Of a stretch of DNA of 64,000 bases, positions 15,723 to 23,336 are shown in pieces; the stretch's first letter is position 1; the number at the start of each line of letters is the position of its first letter. The stretch lies in the NCBI RefSeq assembly GCF_015163075.1, contig NZ_JADDXU010000009.1:1-64000 (forward strand). Reading direction: 5' to 3'. Made by a program: the position numbers and the translations under genes. Source of the DNA: Streptomyces justiciae. GTDB taxonomy: Bacteria; Actinomycetota; Actinomycetes; Streptomycetales; Streptomycetaceae. The notes below the pieces were generated by a model. That model saw only the letters and a list, made by a program, of their open reading frames with translations. It did not search any database and had not been told where the DNA came from.

Positions 15723-16109
15723 TCAGAATCGGGAGATGCCGGGCGGTCCGCTCACCACTTCGATCGATCCCCAGTCCCCTTCCACATGGAAGGCCGCGCC
15801 GTCCCAGTAGAGGGCGTCGATCCCGCCGTAGTCCGTCTCGCCGGAGGCATCCACAGCGGGTGGCGTTCCCTGATCGGTCCAGGTGAGGCTGCGGACGTCC
15901 GGAAAGTCGATCCTGGCTCGCGCGTAGCAGTTCTGTTCGCCGGGGGCGGGTGGACGGTAGGCCGGGTGCTCCGGGGTCAGGACCAGTTCCACGTCCAGGG
16001 TGAGCCGACCCGGGGCGGCCTTCAGGTCCAGGACGAAGCTGTTCTCAAGGTGCACTCCCTCGAATCCGCTCAGTTGCGGGTAGTCGACCCTGAATCCATA
16101 TGTGCTCAC
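15723..16109 (-). CDS. Unknown protein, end of the membrane-toxin group
   Basis: The 128-residue protein is predominantly beta-strand (SFVLDLKAAPGRLTLDVELVLTPEHPAY, CYARARIDFPDVRSLTW, AFHVEGDWGSIEVVSG) and lacks a signal peptide. I have no family name. It begins 17 bases after the stop of the gene at 16127 in the same direction, so it is likely in the same transcript as the membrane protein with the toxin-like tip. Small beta proteins in such places are often immunity proteins. Confidence 0.72.
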   Translation of the reverse strand: MSTYGFRVDYPQLSGFEGVHLENSFVLDLKAAPGRLTLDVELVLTPEHPAYRPPAPGEQNCYARARIDFPDVRSLTWTDQGTPPAVDASGETDYGGIDALYWDGAAFHVEGDWGSIEVVSGPPGISRF

Positions 16110-16126
16110 GGCTGGTCACAGCCCCC

Positions 16127-16735
16127 TCAAGTGCCCAGGGTCGTCCCGAACATGGTGAGGGGCGGCTCCACTCGTCCCACCGCTTGCGCCAGTTGGAGGT
16201 GCCGGGCCGCCACCTCCGGACGTACGCCCAGGAGATCCGGCCACTCGTCCCACCGCACACCCGCCCCGGTCACCAGGCCGTCCCAGTCCACGTCCTCCGT
16301 GATCCCGCGGCGGTCAAGCACAAAGCCGATCGTGTCCTCCCTGTCCGACACGACGGCCTGCCAGGCGGCATGGATCACTGCCTCCCTCTCCTTCGCGGTC
16401 ATACCGTCGAGGCCGAACTCGACGACCACTTCATCGCCACCCGGCTTGAGGAGCCGGTCGAATCTGCGGACTCTCGTGAACACATCCGTGTCGCCGTCCA
16501 GCCACAACTGGAAGTTGGCCTCATCGACCGAACGCAGTGCCAGGCCGGTGAACAAGTCCGAGCGTCCGACCGGGATCTGCTCCCCCCATGACTCGGGCCC
16601 GTTGGTGATCGTCGTGATGACGCCGGTCGACGGGTTGGCCAGTGTGATCCCGGCGGCTTCGAAGGTGGCCACGAGGTGCTTCGCACTGTCTGCGGACCAC
16701 GCCCCCCGGTACCAGTGGAAAAAGCCGTCACTCAC
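16127..16735 (-). CDS. Unknown protein, candidate immunity protein
   Basis: The 202-residue soluble protein reads MSDGFFHWYRGAWSADSAKH, then LVATFEAAGITLANPSTGVI, an alpha/beta pattern with FQLWLDGDTDVFTRVRR and a helical C-terminal half ending HLQLAQAVGRVEPPLTMFG. I do not recognise the family. It starts 12 bases after the stop of the gene at 16748, whose C-terminal tip looks like a polymorphic toxin. In such systems the next gene downstream nearly always encodes the immunity protein, so that is my inference. Confidence 0.72.
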   Translation of the reverse strand: MSDGFFHWYRGAWSADSAKHLVATFEAAGITLANPSTGVITTITNGPESWGEQIPVGRSDLFTGLALRSVDEANFQLWLDGDTDVFTRVRRFDRLLKPGGDEVVVEFGLDGMTAKEREAVIHAAWQAVVSDREDTIGFVLDRRGITEDVDWDGLVTGAGVRWDEWPDLLGVRPEVAARHLQLAQAVGRVEPPLTMFGTTLGT

Positions 16736-16747
16736 AGCGAATCACCA

Positions 16748-17821
16748 TCACCTCGTAAACGTGTGCACGTTCGCATCGCCCAGGATCTTCCGGGCGAGCT
16801 TCAGGGCAGGCTCAGGCGTTCCCTCTTCGAGATAGACCTGTGCCCGTACGCCTTGCTGCTCGGCCGCGTATTTCAGGATGTGGCACTTCTCCCCGAACTT
16901 CGCGAGATTCCGGGCCTTGGCCGGTCCGCCCACGGCAATATACGACCCGTCTCCACCGATGACGTCGACGTCCGTGGTTCCCGCGCCCGGCTTGGTCACC
17001 TTCATGCCGGGCTTGCCCGGGGCGCCAGAGGGGATCGTGCCATCGGTCAGCTCCGCGACCTTCTGTTCGCGGGCGGCACCGACACGTTCCGCCCGCTCGG
17101 GGTCCGTCGATCGTGACCGGCCCTCGCCCGGCGACGCCGTCTCGCCATCGGCCGCTTCTCCTTCCGAGCCGGTGGCGCCCACCGCCATGAGCGCGATCCC
17201 GGCCAACCCCAGTCGCGCGGCGAGTGCGGCGCCCAGTGTGCCCTCCCCCGTGGCCGTGGCGCCGGCCAAGGCGAGGCCCGCGCTCGGTGGGAACAGAGCC
17301 AGGAGGGAGAGGAGGAGCAGGGCGAAGCCCAGGTAGACGAGGAAGTGGTCCAGGGCGTCCAGGAGGTGGGCGGGTGGGATCGCCTGGCCGTCTGGGCCTG
17401 CTTCGCCCAGGCTTCGCCACAGCAGGAGGGTTCCGGTCGTGGCCGATGCCAGGGCCGAGGCGGTGCGGAAGCGGTGGGTGACGAGGGGCTCGGCGAGGAG
17501 GGGGGCGGTTGTGGCCACTTGGCGCCAGGTGCGGAGCAGGATCGAGAGTTGCCAGGCGATCCATGCCAGGGCGGCGACGGCGAAGGCCCGCAGGAGCTGG
17601 GGGCCCGTGCCCGTCGTGAAGAACTCCTGCACCTCGGCCGTCGATCTGAACGAGCCCAGACCGAGGAAGACGACGGACGGGAGGACCAGGACGCAGGGGA
17701 TGAGGAGGGTCAGCACGCGTCTCGTGCGAGTGGTGGCAGACGTGGCAGTGCTGGCGGTGGCGGGCGCGCTGGTGTGTGTGCCGTTGCGCGTATTCGGGCT
17801 CTCACACCAGGGGTACGCCAT
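16748..17821 (-). CDS. Multi-pass membrane protein with C-terminal polymorphic-toxin-like tip
   Basis: The 357-residue protein has about five hydrophobic segments (36-58, 78-97, 122-137, 157-186, 197-218), an acidic Ser/Glu linker with a PGKPG segment near 268-273, and a small C-terminal domain at 283-357. That tip has the signature VDVIGGDGSYIAVGGPAKA, LAKFGEKCHILKYAAEQQGV and YLEEGTPEPALKLARKILG, which I know from C-terminal tips of contact-dependent and other polymorphic toxins (CdiA-C-like, nuclease type). A toxin tip on a short integral membrane protein is unusual. The ATG at 17821 is preferred because third positions in this frame are about 80% G+C before the alternative GTG at 17716. 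It overlaps the upstream protease gene by 112 bases. Confidence 0.7.
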   Translation of the reverse strand: MAYPWCESPNTRNGTHTSAPATASTATSATTRTRRVLTLLIPCVLVLPSVVFLGLGSFRSTAEVQEFFTTGTGPQLLRAFAVAALAWIAWQLSILLRTWRQVATTAPLLAEPLVTHRFRTASALASATTGTLLLWRSLGEAGPDGQAIPPAHLLDALDHFLVYLGFALLLLSLLALFPPSAGLALAGATATGEGTLGAALAARLGLAGIALMAVGATGSEGEAADGETASPGEGRSRSTDPERAERVGAAREQKVAELTDGTIPSGAPGKPGMKVTKPGAGTTDVDVIGGDGSYIAVGGPAKARNLAKFGEKCHILKYAAEQQGVRAQVYLEEGTPEPALKLARKILGDANVHTFTR

Positions 17822-18867
17822 GTCCTCGGGTCGTCGGTCGCCGCTATGCGGGCGGCCGTGTCGGCCACCGCCTGGCGTAACGGGTCCTGGGGGTGGGGCA
17901 GGGCCGCGGCGGCTTCGTAGAACAGAGAGCGGCGCAGGCGTAAGAAGCGCAGGGCTATGAGCGGGGTCCAGGGGGCGCGCAGCGACGCGTAGTGGAGTAC
18001 CGCCGCGATCGTGTCGCCGTCCCGGCGCTCGGCGGGGAGGAGTGTGTCGGGGAGTCGGCGTTTCGCTCGGTGCAGGGCGACGACGTCTGCCGTCATGGCG
18101 AGGAGCAGTGCGGCGAGAGGGGCCAGGCGGAGGGGCGTCTCGCAGTTCTCCAGCCAGTCGTCCGCGGGTGTACGGGCGTGTGTGGCCGCGTAGTTGTTCA
18201 GGGTGTGGTGGGCCACCGCCGCGCCCAGCGGGAGCAGTGCCAGGGGTTTCCACCAGCCCCTCGCTCGCCACAGCACTCCCACTCCCAGGCCCGCGAGCGC
18301 CGACCACACCAGGTGCGTGAACGTCCCGACCGCCACCTCGCCTCCGCGCCCCAGGTCCAGGGGTGCGACCGGCGCGGGCAGCCAGGACGTGAGGACGTGC
18401 GCGGGACCCGGGACGTACGGCGCCGACAGGCTCTCCGGCACGATCCAGCCACCGTGCGCGGCAATGGCCCGGTCCGCGTCCAGGGCGTACCGCAGCAGCG
18501 CCTCCAGCAGACCGAAACCCGCGCCTAGGGCGGCCCCGAGGATCGTGAAGTCGGTGAGGCCCCACTGGCGGCGGACCTTGGCGTACAGGCCGACCAGCAG
18601 GAGCGGGGAGATCTTGATCAGTTCCTCGACCCATGGTGCCGCGGTGTACGCGGTGGTGTTCACGACCCGGATCAGGGACTGGTCCGTCTGCTCGGCGATC
18701 AGTCGCGTGTACGTCAGTTCCAGGAGCGCCGCCACCGTGCCGCACGCGTACACGCCGACGAGCACGGTGAACAGCGTCGTCGCGGTGCCCACGGAACGTG
18801 TGGGCGCGGAGAGCAGGAGCAGTTGTACGACCCCGTACATGGCGGCGGCCACCATGAGCACGGTCAC
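17710..18867 (-). CDS. PrsW family intramembrane metalloprotease
   Basis: The 385-residue membrane protein has the PrsW motifs of the CPBP/PrsW superfamily: WVEELIKISPLLLVGL (Glu81-Glu82), GAGFGLLEALLRY (Glu122), THLVWSALAGLG (His185) and AVAHHTLNNY (His220/221), all within membrane segments. PrsW proteases cut anti-sigma factors and other membrane proteins. The GTG at 18867 starts two bases after the stop of the OmpA-like gene, so the genes are coupled. The last 37 residues (from about WRTPGVRARIRATAH) have poor third-position G+C and overlap the next gene, which suggests a run-on tail from a frameshift. Confidence 0.82.
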   Translation of the reverse strand: MTVLMVAAAMYGVVQLLLLSAPTRSVGTATTLFTVLVGVYACGTVAALLELTYTRLIAEQTDQSLIRVVNTTAYTAAPWVEELIKISPLLLVGLYAKVRRQWGLTDFTILGAALGAGFGLLEALLRYALDADRAIAAHGGWIVPESLSAPYVPGPAHVLTSWLPAPVAPLDLGRGGEVAVGTFTHLVWSALAGLGVGVLWRARGWWKPLALLPLGAAVAHHTLNNYAATHARTPADDWLENCETPLRLAPLAALLLAMTADVVALHRAKRRLPDTLLPAERRDGDTIAAVLHYASLRAPWTPLIALRFLRLRRSLFYEAAAALPHPQDPLRQAVADTAARIAATDDPRTWRTPGVRARIRATAHTPARPPPPALPRLPPLARDAC

Positions 18868-18869
18868 GG

Positions 18870-19496
18870 TCAGCCCTCCGAGCGCGGGAAGGAGACCTCC
18901 ACCCTTCGGTTCTTCTTCCGGCCCGTCTCCGTCGAGTTGTCGGCGATCGGGTACTGCTCGCCGTAGCCGCGTACCTCGTACGTGATGCCCGCGTCGTTCA
19001 GTTCCTCGTCGAGGACGTCCTGGACCGCGTTCGCGCGCTGGCGGGAGAGGACGTCGCCGTGGGCCGACGAACCCAGGTTGTCCGTGAAGCCGAAGACCCT
19101 GATCCGTGTCGCGTTCTGCTTCTTGATCTCGTCGGCGATCGAGGCGATACGGGCCTTGGAGTCGTCGCTGAGCTTCGCGCTGTCCTTGCTGAACAGGACC
19201 TCGGCCTGGAGGGCGAACTTGACGTCTGCGTTGGTGTCCTCGCGGCGTTCCTCGCCGCCCTCGTCCTCGACCACCTGCTTGATGTCCAGGACCTTCGGCT
19301 CGGCGAGCGTGGCGCCCTCGGGGAGTTTGAGGTCGGGGTCGTTCGGGTCGACCTCGACGGGGGCGGAGGCGGTGGCTTCGGTGCCTGGGGGGACGCTGGG
19401 GGTCTCGTCGGCGTGCGCGGTCGTGATGCCGTAGACGTTCGTGACGATCAGGACCGTGGCGGCGGCCCAGGCCACGCGGGGGGTGGTGAGGGTCAT
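18870..19496 (-). CDS. OmpA family protein (peptidoglycan-binding)
   Basis: The 208-residue exported protein has a signal peptide (AWAAATVLIVTNVYGITTAHA), a Pro/Glu-rich linker and a C-terminal OmpA-like domain (about 95-205): FSKDSAKLSDDSKARIASIADEI, RIRVFGFTDNLGSSAHGDVLSRQRANAVQDVL and NRRVEVSF. In this fold the Asp of TDNLGS and the Arg of LSRQRA bind diaminopimelate of peptidoglycan. It probably anchors a surface assembly to the wall; the Tad genes upstream suggest the pilus. ATG 19496 has GTGAGG upstream; a GTG at 19508 overlapping the previous stop is an alternative. Confidence 0.87.
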   Translation of the reverse strand: MTLTTPRVAWAAATVLIVTNVYGITTAHADETPSVPPGTEATASAPVEVDPNDPDLKLPEGATLAEPKVLDIKQVVEDEGGEERREDTNADVKFALQAEVLFSKDSAKLSDDSKARIASIADEIKKQNATRIRVFGFTDNLGSSAHGDVLSRQRANAVQDVLDEELNDAGITYEVRGYGEQYPIADNSTETGRKKNRRVEVSFPRSEG

Positions 19497-19504
19497 GGCC
19501 TGCC

Positions 19505-20089
19505 TCACCCGGAGATCTTGATCGTGGCGCTGGAGAAGGTGGGGAGTTGGAGGGTTACGTCTGTGGTGGATTCGGGTGGGGAGGGGAATTGCATGAAGAC
19601 AGCAACGGCTTCGCCCGCCTTGAGCATCTGGAAACCTGTTGTCGTCAGGGGGCGTCCATCTGTGTCGCGCAGGACGTAGTAGCGCTTCTTCTCCTTCGAG
19701 TCCACGAGGGTGGCCCCGCCGAGGGACCTGCCGTGGGCCATGACCTCGGTCTCATCGCCCTGCAACGCCGCAGGCACCGTGACCGGCTTGGCGGCGTCGT
19801 TCTTCAGCGTTCCGTTCACGGTGACGAATCCACCCGAGTCCCGCTCGGCGGTGGTGATCTGGAGAACCAGCCCGCTCGCCCCCTTCAACTCCGCCTGAAT
19901 CTCGTCCGACTGACCCTCCTGGGGGCTCGGCGCGGAACCATCCTTCTGGGGAGCAGATGCCGTCGTCTCCGGCTTCTTGTCGTCGTCGCCGCCTCCGCCG
20001 CAGCCGGCCACACCGGCGGCCAGTCCGGCCGCGAGCGCCAACGCGGCCACCCCTCTACGGGCCTGCGCAGTGAACCGAATGCTGCTCAT
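19505..20089 (-). CDS. Lipoprotein of unknown function in the Tad run
   Basis: The 194-residue protein has a lipoprotein signal with lipobox GVAGC (Cys30), a Gly/Asp/Lys-rich linker and an extracellular beta-domain (GLVLQITTAERDSGGFVTVNGTLKNDAAKPVTVPAAL, YYVLRDTDGRPLTTTGFQMLKAGEAVAVFMQFPSPPESTTDV) reminiscent of Ig-like or DUF4352-type sandwiches. It is followed by the OmpA-like gene with a 4-base GTGA overlap if that gene starts at 19508. I infer a surface role together with the OmpA-like protein, possibly as pilus accessory, replacing TadD-type lipoproteins. Confidence 0.82.
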   Translation of the reverse strand: MSSIRFTAQARRGVAALALAAGLAAGVAGCGGGGDDDKKPETTASAPQKDGSAPSPQEGQSDEIQAELKGASGLVLQITTAERDSGGFVTVNGTLKNDAAKPVTVPAALQGDETEVMAHGRSLGGATLVDSKEKKRYYVLRDTDGRPLTTTGFQMLKAGEAVAVFMQFPSPPESTTDVTLQLPTFSSATIKISG

Positions 20090-20123
20090 GCGTCTGCTTC
20101 CTTCGTCACTCGTCGTTCGCTTG

Positions 20124-20723
20124 TCAGTCGGCCAGGTGGACGTCGAAGAGATCCTCGGGCTCCGGCAGATCGTCGAGATGCTCCGGGTCCAGGTCCCAGA
20201 TCTGGTCGTCCTTGCAGGTGAGGCGCGGCAGTACGTCGTCGGCCGCGTCCTCCGCCGGGGGTTCGAACGTGCACAGGGACTCGATCTCGGCGGTGGCGGA
20301 CGCCTTGGACTGCTTGTCCTCCGTGCCCGGGATGACGGACTCCCCCACGGACTTGTTGGTCCTCACCTCTACCGTGTAGGCCAACAGCCCCTCCGGATCG
20401 CAGACCAGCACCACGGCGTCGTTCTGCGCCGCCAGTTGGTCCGCCCGCCCGCATGAGGGGTCGAGCCCCTCCGCGTTGCCGTTGAAGATGGCCTGCCACT
20501 TGGTCGGGTCGAGGACGTCCGTCACCCATTGGTCCGCGAGTTGGTCCCGCCGGTCCTGGGCTGCCGCCAAGGCCGCCGCATCAGCGGCCGTCTGGGCACC
20601 GTTCTTGTTCGCCGCGGCCTGGCCGACCGCAAGGTACGCGAACGCGAGAAAGAGCAGGGCCCCCACCACCGTGATGTAGATGGGGAACGCCTGCCCTGCA
20701 TCGCCGCGTACGCGCCTGCGCAT
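20124..20723 (-). CDS. tadG: TadG-like pilus assembly protein
   Basis: The 199-residue protein begins MRRRVRGDAGQAFPIYITVVGALLFLAFAYLAVGQAAANKNGAQTAADAAAL split across the usual TadG/TadE_2 N-terminal motif, where GQAFPIYI precedes a single membrane helix and NGAQTAADAAALAAAQ is the hallmark segment after it. The rest is an extracellular acidic domain with four cysteines. It is a minor pseudopilin-like component of Flp pili. Its ATG overlaps the stop of the flp gene in ATGA, so the two are co-translated. Confidence 0.88.
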   Translation of the reverse strand: MRRRVRGDAGQAFPIYITVVGALLFLAFAYLAVGQAAANKNGAQTAADAAALAAAQDRRDQLADQWVTDVLDPTKWQAIFNGNAEGLDPSCGRADQLAAQNDAVVLVCDPEGLLAYTVEVRTNKSVGESVIPGTEDKQSKASATAEIESLCTFEPPAEDAADDVLPRLTCKDDQIWDLDPEHLDDLPEPEDLFDVHLAD

Positions 20724-20917
20724 CAGCCCGTGATCTCTCCGATCTTTGTGGTGATCGCGTCGGCAATCTGCTGGCCGATGTTCGTGCCGAGAAGAATCAG
20801 AATGATCGCGACGACCACCGCGATGATGCCCAGGTATTCCACGGCCGTCTGCCCCTTGTCGTTTCGCTCGACGCGGGCCTTGAGGTACGAGACCGTGGTG
20901 TTGATCCAGTTGCTCAT
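20723..20917 (-). CDS. flp: Flp-type pilin
   Basis: The 64-residue prepilin has a short polar leader, the type IVb processing site and hydrophobic stalk NDKGQTAVEYLGIIAVVV (G cleaved before Q-T-A-V-E, with the conserved Glu at position +5), then AIILILLGTNIG and a short tail. It would be the main subunit of a Tad pilus, cut by a prepilin peptidase that is not in this window. The ATG at 20917 has GGAGGG seven bases upstream. A 96-base gap separates it from the regulator gene, so flp may have its own promoter and be made in excess. Confidence 0.9.
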   Translation of the reverse strand: MSNWINTTVSYLKARVERNDKGQTAVEYLGIIAVVVAIILILLGTNIGQQIADAITTKIGEITG

Positions 20918-21013
20918 GGCGTTGCCCTCCGTTGTCCGTGGTGCGTGCAACGTACGAGGTGACGCCCTTCTTGCCAGAGGGTCCCAGGGCCCAAATCCGG
21001 GCCCAAAACGCGC

Positions 21014-21844
21014 TCACCGCAGGTCTCCGTGGGAATCCGGGGCCGTTCCCAGCCACTTGGCGGCGGCCTCGGCGCGGCTGGTGCTGTGGAGTTTGGCGAA
21101 GATGCGGTTGATGTGGTTCTTGACCGTCTTCTCGCTGATGAAGCAAGTGGCGGCGATCTGCTGGTTGTTCATGCCGGACGCGATGAGCTCCATGATCTCC
21201 GCCTCCCTTGCGCTGAGTTGATACCGAGACTGTGCCATAGACGGTTGCAGTTGCGAAAGCGGTTTGACAGAAGTCCCTTGTGAGTGGGGATTTGGGATCT
21301 CTGCGTCGTATGCAGTTGCACTTGACAGGCCGAGGTTCTCCGGCAGGGGTGCGGGCTTCGAGCTGCGCAGGCCGGCCATTACGGCGCCCGCCGCCGACGC
21401 CGTGAAGTGGGCGCTGCCGGAGCCGATGTCCCGTACCGCCGCGATCAGTTGGTCGGCCGTGAACTCGCCGTGGACCAGGTAGCCGCCGGCGCCTCGACGG
21501 AGGGCCTCGTGGACGATCTCCGACTCGCTGCTGTACGTCAGCATCAGCACCGGGGCGATCGGTACCAGGTGCGGGAGGGCCGAGATGCCGTCCACCCCGG
21601 GCATCCGTACGTCCAGGAGGATCACGTCGGGGCGGTGGCGGCGAGCGGCCTCGTACGCCTCTCGGCCGTCCGTCGCCTCCGCTACGACCGTGATGTCCTC
21701 GCGGCCCGAGAGGAGGGCGGTGAGGCCCGCGCGGACCACCGGGTTGTCGTCCGCCACCAGGACCCGGAGGTGGGTGCGTCGGGATGCCTCGATCGGCTCG
21801 GTCGGCTCTACCGGGTCGTGGGGGATCGTCTGGTCGGGCGTCAT
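21014..21844 (-). CDS. LuxR-family response regulator
   Basis: The 276-residue protein has a receiver domain (about 25-140) with phosphorylation site Asp78 in VILLDVRMPG, acidic pair Asp32-Asp33 and Lys-site region replaced by GGYLVHGEFT, where the usual invariant Lys (KxxP or KDx) is missing. A linker of 65 residues leads to a LuxR/GerE helix-turn-helix at 208-265 (LSAREAEIMELIASGMNNQQIAATCFISEKTVKNHINRIF, a textbook match). It overlaps the sensor kinase gene by ATGA and sits between tadC and flp, so it is expected to control the pilus genes. Confidence 0.9.
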   Translation of the reverse strand: MTPDQTIPHDPVEPTEPIEASRRTHLRVLVADDNPVVRAGLTALLSGREDITVVAEATDGREAYEAARRHRPDVILLDVRMPGVDGISALPHLVPIAPVLMLTYSSESEIVHEALRRGAGGYLVHGEFTADQLIAAVRDIGSGSAHFTASAAGAVMAGLRSSKPAPLPENLGLSSATAYDAEIPNPHSQGTSVKPLSQLQPSMAQSRYQLSAREAEIMELIASGMNNQQIAATCFISEKTVKNHINRIFAKLHSTSRAEAAAKWLGTAPDSHGDLR

Positions 21845-23322
21845 GCGGCCTCCTCTCGGATCGTGGCCAGCGGGAGTTCCAGGCGGACCTCCGTGCCCTT
21901 GGGGTGGTCTCCTCGGCCGATGCGGATGCGGGCCCCGACGGACGCGGCTCGCTCGACCATGCCGACGAGGCCGAAGTGGCCTGCTCTGCCGAGTTGTTCG
22001 AGCGTGGTGTTCTCGGGGAGGCCGCGGCCGTCGTCGTAGACCGTGATGCGCAGGAGGTCGCCGTGGACGCCTGCGCTCACGTCCACCTGGGTCGGGGACG
22101 CGTGGCGGTGGGCGTTCTCCATGGCCTCCGTGGCGATGGTGAGGAGATTGCGGGTCACCGTGGGTGGGAGCGGGGGGAGGGTGGTCTTGTGGTCGCCGGT
22201 GGGGTGGTACATGGCCGGGATGTTTGTGCGGGTGCTGAAGTCCGTTGTTCTGGCTGCCAGTTCGGCCATCACGTCCGTGGGGTGGTCCGGGGTTGCCTGG
22301 CGGCGTAGGTCTGCCAGGAGTTCGCGGGATTCCGCGGCTGCCCTGCGGGCGGAGCGGGCCACCAGGTCGGCCTGGTTCTTCAGCAGGGTCGGGTCCGTGT
22401 TCGCCGCTGCGGCTGAGGACGCCAGGCCTTCTGCTGCCAGGGCCACGCCGTGCAGGGTCTTCGCCACCGAGTCGTGCATCTCGCGGGCGAGGCGGGTGCG
22501 TTCGGTGGCGACTGCTTCGGTTGCTGCGAGGCGGGCCTGGACCGAGGTCAGGGCCTGGGTGGCTGCGCCGAAGCGGAGGAGGAGGTTGCGCAGGGTTACG
22601 CCCATGGCGCCTGTGACCACGCAGAGGCCGGGGAGGAGCAACGCCTCGGCGACCGTGGGGTGGAGGTCCTTCGAGCTGGCGTAGACGGTCACGAGGATCA
22701 GGCCCTGGAGGGAGGCGAAGCAGCCTGCGCCTCGCCAGCCGTAGACGAGGCCGGCGAGGAGGGGGGTGCAGACGCTGACGTAGGCGAGGGTGGTGTCGGG
22801 GCCGGCCGAGATGAGGAGGAGGGCGCCGAAGAGGGTGTCTGCGGCGAGGAGGGTGGGGTGGCGGAGGAGTAGGGGGCCGAAGCGTTCCCAGTCTCTGAAG
22901 AGGACGTAGGAGCCCATGAAGGTGACGAGTACGGCTGCGGCGACGAGGCGGGCGCCTAGGCCGGGGGCGGCGTTGAGGAGGGCGGCGGGGGAAGCCAGGG
23001 CGATCATGGCCAGGCGGAAGCCGAAGACCTGGCGGCACATTGCCTGGAGGGCGTTGGCTTGGAGGGGGATTGTGGGTGCGGGTGCGGGTGCGGCTGCGGG
23101 TTCGTGGGTGGGCATCCGGCCTTCGGCCGGATTTGGGTTCCCACCCGCACCGCCCGTGCGGGTTTCGATTTCGGGTGCGGGTGGCCCCTGTGGGGGCTCA
23201 GCGCCGTCGGCGGCTGACCGCGCAGTCGTGGAGATCTCCGGCCCCGGCGCTTTCTCCCCCGCCATTCTCGAACGTCGCCACAGCCCCCCGGCCCCATCCG
23301 CCCTCGGCCTCGTCATCGTCAT
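21841..23322 (-). CDS. Sensor histidine kinase (NarL/DesK type)
   Basis: The 493-residue kinase has a long low-complexity Pro/Ala-rich N-terminus (1-90), about five or six membrane segments (100-247), a HisKA_3 dimerisation helix with phospho-acceptor His283 in LAREMHDSVAKTLHGVAL, and a HATPase domain with EAMENAHRHA (N box) and DDGRGLPEN (G1 box). It pairs with the LuxR regulator by a 4-base overlap. The ATG at 23322 has GGAGG six bases upstream and lies 15 bases past tadC. The N-terminal codons include an 8-bp palindrome (ATCCGGCC/GGCCGGAT). Confidence 0.9.
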   Translation of the reverse strand: MTMTRPRADGAGGLWRRSRMAGEKAPGPEISTTARSAADGAEPPQGPPAPEIETRTGGAGGNPNPAEGRMPTHEPAAAPAPAPTIPLQANALQAMCRQVFGFRLAMIALASPAALLNAAPGLGARLVAAAVLVTFMGSYVLFRDWERFGPLLLRHPTLLAADTLFGALLLISAGPDTTLAYVSVCTPLLAGLVYGWRGAGCFASLQGLILVTVYASSKDLHPTVAEALLLPGLCVVTGAMGVTLRNLLLRFGAATQALTSVQARLAATEAVATERTRLAREMHDSVAKTLHGVALAAEGLASSAAAANTDPTLLKNQADLVARSARRAAAESRELLADLRRQATPDHPTDVMAELAARTTDFSTRTNIPAMYHPTGDHKTTLPPLPPTVTRNLLTIATEAMENAHRHASPTQVDVSAGVHGDLLRITVYDDGRGLPENTTLEQLGRAGHFGLVGMVERAASVGARIRIGRGDHPKGTEVRLELPLATIREEAA

Positions 23323-23336
23323 CTTCGGCCTCCGCT

